From assembly GCA_963707895.1 (NCBI GenBank), contig CAVPRS010000003.1, positions 434,001 to 498,000 of the forward strand: a stretch of 64,000 bases of DNA. The letters run 5' to 3'. A program made the position numbers and the translations under genes. Numbering within the stretch: position 1 is the stretch's first letter; each line of letters begins with the position of its first letter. Positions 62,345 through 64,000 of this stretch are shown in pieces. Source of the stretch: Fodinibacter sp963707895 (GTDB taxonomy: Bacteria; Actinomycetota; Actinomycetes; Actinomycetales; Dermatophilaceae). Below the pieces are notes generated by a model that was not told where the DNA came from, ran no database searches, and saw only the letters and a list, made by a program, of their open reading frames with translations.

Positions 62345-63376
62345 ATGTGGCTCGTGGAGCAGCAGCTCGGCGTGGCACGTCTCGAGGACGGTACGGCGAT
62401 CCAGTTCGCCGTCGCCGGGAGAGGTCCGGTCGCGATCTACGTGCCCGGGTGGGTGTCCCATCTCGAGCTCGGGTGGGCACTGCCTGCCGAGCGCCAGTTC
62501 TACGAGGGCCTGGCGGACGGTCGGACCCTCGTGCGATACGACAGACCCGGGTGCGGCATGTCCGGGGCCACGACTCGCACGGACATCGTCGAGCTGGAGC
62601 TCGAGGTCTTGCACGCGGTCGCGGCGGCTGTCGGCGCCGACCGCTTCGACCTGCTCGGCGCGTCCTTCGGTGCGCCACTCGCGGTGCGGTGGGCAGCTCG
62701 TCATCCGCAGTCGGTGACGCGCCTGGTCCTCTACGGCGGGTGGGTCGCTGGTGCGGCGGTCGCCACGCCCGCGATGCGTGAGCACGTGCTCGGCCTCGTC
62801 GATGAGCACTGGGGCTTCGCGTCGGATGTGCTGACGGAGATCTTCGCCCCCGACGCGGACGCTGGGTTCCGGGCGACGTTCTCCCGTTACCAGCGCGATT
62901 CGGCGTCCGCTCCGTGGGCGCACCAGCTGTTGGCGGCGTGCTACGACATCGACGTCGTCGACGACCTCAGTCGGATCAAGGCACCCACGTCAGTCATCCA
63001 CCGCCGTGATGACCGCGCGGTGCCGTTGGCTGAGGGTGAACGGCTGGCCTCAGGCATCGATGGCGCGACGCTCACGGTGTTGCCCGGCCGGACTCACATC
63101 CCCTTCGCCGGTGACGCACACGCGGTGCTCAACGCCATGCGCCAGGGCCTTGGGCTGCCGCCCAAGGACCGCGGGGCCAAGCCCGAGCTGACCCCGCGAC
63201 AGATGCAGGTGGCCGGTCTGGTGGCTCAGGGCCTGTCGAACCGGCAGATCGCCGAGGCGCTGGTGCTCAGCGAGCGCACCGCCGAGTCGCACGTCGAACG
63301 CATTCGCGACCGGCTCGGCTTCCGTTCACGCGCCCAGGTAGCCGCGTGGTACGTCGCTTCGAACGCCGTCGACTGA
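62345..63376 (+). CDS. Alpha/beta hydrolase fused to LuxR-type DNA-binding domain
   Basis: A 343-residue two-domain protein. Residues 5-265 are an alpha/beta hydrolase (VAIYVPGWVSHLELGW, YDRPGCGMSG, FDLLGASFGAPLAVRWAARHP with the nucleophile Ser, HRRDDRAVPLAEGERL with the acid, PGRTHIPFAGD with the His). Residues 275-343 are a LuxR/GerE helix-turn-helix (LTPRQMQVAGLVAQGLSNRQIAEALVLSERTAESHVERIRDRLG). The hydrolase part may bind or cleave the ligand that controls DNA binding. ATG 62345 is chosen because the frame upstream belongs to the PhzF relic. Confidence 0.87.
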   Translation: MWLVEQQLGVARLEDGTAIQFAVAGRGPVAIYVPGWVSHLELGWALPAERQFYEGLADGRTLVRYDRPGCGMSGATTRTDIVELELEVLHAVAAAVGADRFDLLGASFGAPLAVRWAARHPQSVTRLVLYGGWVAGAAVATPAMREHVLGLVDEHWGFASDVLTEIFAPDADAGFRATFSRYQRDSASAPWAHQLLAACYDIDVVDDLSRIKAPTSVIHRRDDRAVPLAEGERLASGIDGATLTVLPGRTHIPFAGDAHAVLNAMRQGLGLPPKDRGAKPELTPRQMQVAGLVAQGLSNRQIAEALVLSERTAESHVERIRDRLGFRSRAQVAAWYVASNAVD

Positions 63377-63437
63377 CCGCCCAAGTGCGGTACTTCCACT
63401 GCTGACGGCGAGGCACCCGCGCAGGCAGGCTCGGCAC

Positions 63438-64000
63438 ATGCCAACTCGCACAACGCAGCCCGCCACCGTCACTGCCACGCGCCCCCCCGTACCCGAGGCG
63501 GACACGGCGACCGGATTCGTGAGGCACCCGGCCCGCGGGCGGTTCAACTCCGTCTTCTTCCGCGCCATGGGCGGCTACATCAACTGGCACCTGCACGAAC
63601 GCAAGTCCACGGTCTTTGCGGACCTTCCACCGACCGTGGTCGAGCTGGGAGCCGGAGTCGGTGCGAACATGCGCTACCTGCCGGTCGGCGCGCACCTGGT
63701 CGCGATCGAACCCAACCCCTACATGCACACACGGCTCGAGCGTGCCGCCCGTTCCCACGGCGTCGACCTCGAGATCCGCAGCGTCGCCGGCGAACGGATC
63801 GACCTGCCCGACGCCAGCGCCGATGCCGTCATCTCCAGCCTCGTCCTGTGCAGCGTTCGTGACCCGGACGCGGTCCTCGCCGAGATCCGCCGCGTGCTGC
63901 GACCGGGCGGGCGCTTCAGCTTCGTCGAGCACGTCGCAGCGAGACCTCACACGCCGACGCGCTGGGCACAGCGGATCCTGCGTCGGCCGTGGGCCTGGGT
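63438..64000 (+). CDS. Class I SAM-dependent methyltransferase (3' end outside window)
   Basis: An open frame from ATG 63438 runs off the right edge after 187 complete codons. It encodes a UbiE/Methyltransf_11-type enzyme: FFRAMGGYINWHLHERKSTV, the SAM motif TVVELGAGVGANMRYLP, the ribose-binding LVAIEPNPYMHTRL, DLPDASADAVISSLVLCSV and EIRRVLRPGGRFSFVEHV. The VRHP-FNS-FF-AM-GYIN opening resembles methyltransferases of small-molecule thiol or arsenic-like metabolism, not certain. It starts 61 bases after the hydrolase-LuxR gene, on the same strand. Confidence 0.88.
   Translation, partial: MPTRTTQPATVTATRPPVPEADTATGFVRHPARGRFNSVFFRAMGGYINWHLHERKSTVFADLPPTVVELGAGVGANMRYLPVGAHLVAIEPNPYMHTRLERAARSHGVDLEIRSVAGERIDLPDASADAVISSLVLCSVRDPDAVLAEIRRVLRPGGRFSFVEHVAARPHTPTRWAQRILRRPWAW

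Overview
The window is about 70% GC chromosomal DNA from an actinobacterium. F420-type deazaflavin reductases, DUF4331, DUF4235, DUF6131, an SCO4226-like DUF4242 protein, an ECF42-type sigma factor, an MmyB-type regulator and many GTG starts all point to Actinomycetota. The genus cannot be settled from sequence alone. No rRNA, tRNA, CRISPR array, insertion sequence or prophage module was seen. The gene content is accessory and metabolic: one- to three-gene units, often divergent from their own regulator.

Layout. 0-9 kb: membrane protein, cyclopropane-type lipid methyltransferase, SixA-like phosphatase, a broken His/Asp-rich protein, a Tat-secreted peptide coupled to a DUF4331 protein, a stand-alone Ada zinc domain followed by a decayed PEP-mutase-family remnant, small stress and VOC proteins, ASCH protein and a LigD-type ligase. 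9-19 kb: large secreted subtilase, VOC protein, P-type cation ATPase and phosphoketolase. 19-24 kb: membrane protein with a palindromic operator inside its promoter, DUF2510-like protein, F420 reductase, then a translationally coupled pair of a DUF1704 (MATCAP-like HExxxH) peptidase and an ATP-grasp ligase. 24-30 kb: YCII/DGPF protein plus ECF42 sigma factor, a serine hydrolase and a DUF4062-STAND NTPase. 30-43 kb: LtrA, M1 peptidase, DinB protein, aldo/keto reductase, ThuA-like protein, secreted phosphoesterase, Na+/H+ antiporter and AI-2E transporter. 42-55 kb: OsmC/TetR with twin operators, a lipoprotein hydrolase, DUF4242, DUF2254, TetR/VOC, a methyltransferase, DksA-like/DedA, TetR/SRPBCC, an MmyB regulator with SDR and hydrolase, and a MEDS-HATPase regulator. 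55-64 kb: GlsB/YeaQ protein with a SigB-like promoter and strong terminator, an O-methyltransferase, a GNAT protein, ICMT, VOC, cupin, SulP transporter, a PhzF remnant, a hydrolase-LuxR fusion and a methyltransferase cut by the window edge.

Two themes stand out. First, the DUF1704 peptidase/ATP-grasp ligase couple resembles in logic the eukaryotic tubulin tyrosination cycle, in which an ATP-grasp TTL adds a residue and a DUF1704 MATCAP removes it. It is the best candidate here for an undescribed system. Second, at least nine loci carry single-base frame breaks, three of them as compensating pairs inside otherwise conserved proteins. The pattern looks more like residual sequencing indels than mass gene decay. 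A few loci (the PEP-mutase-like, DHFR-like, NTF2-like and PhzF remnants) are truncated and are real gene relics.
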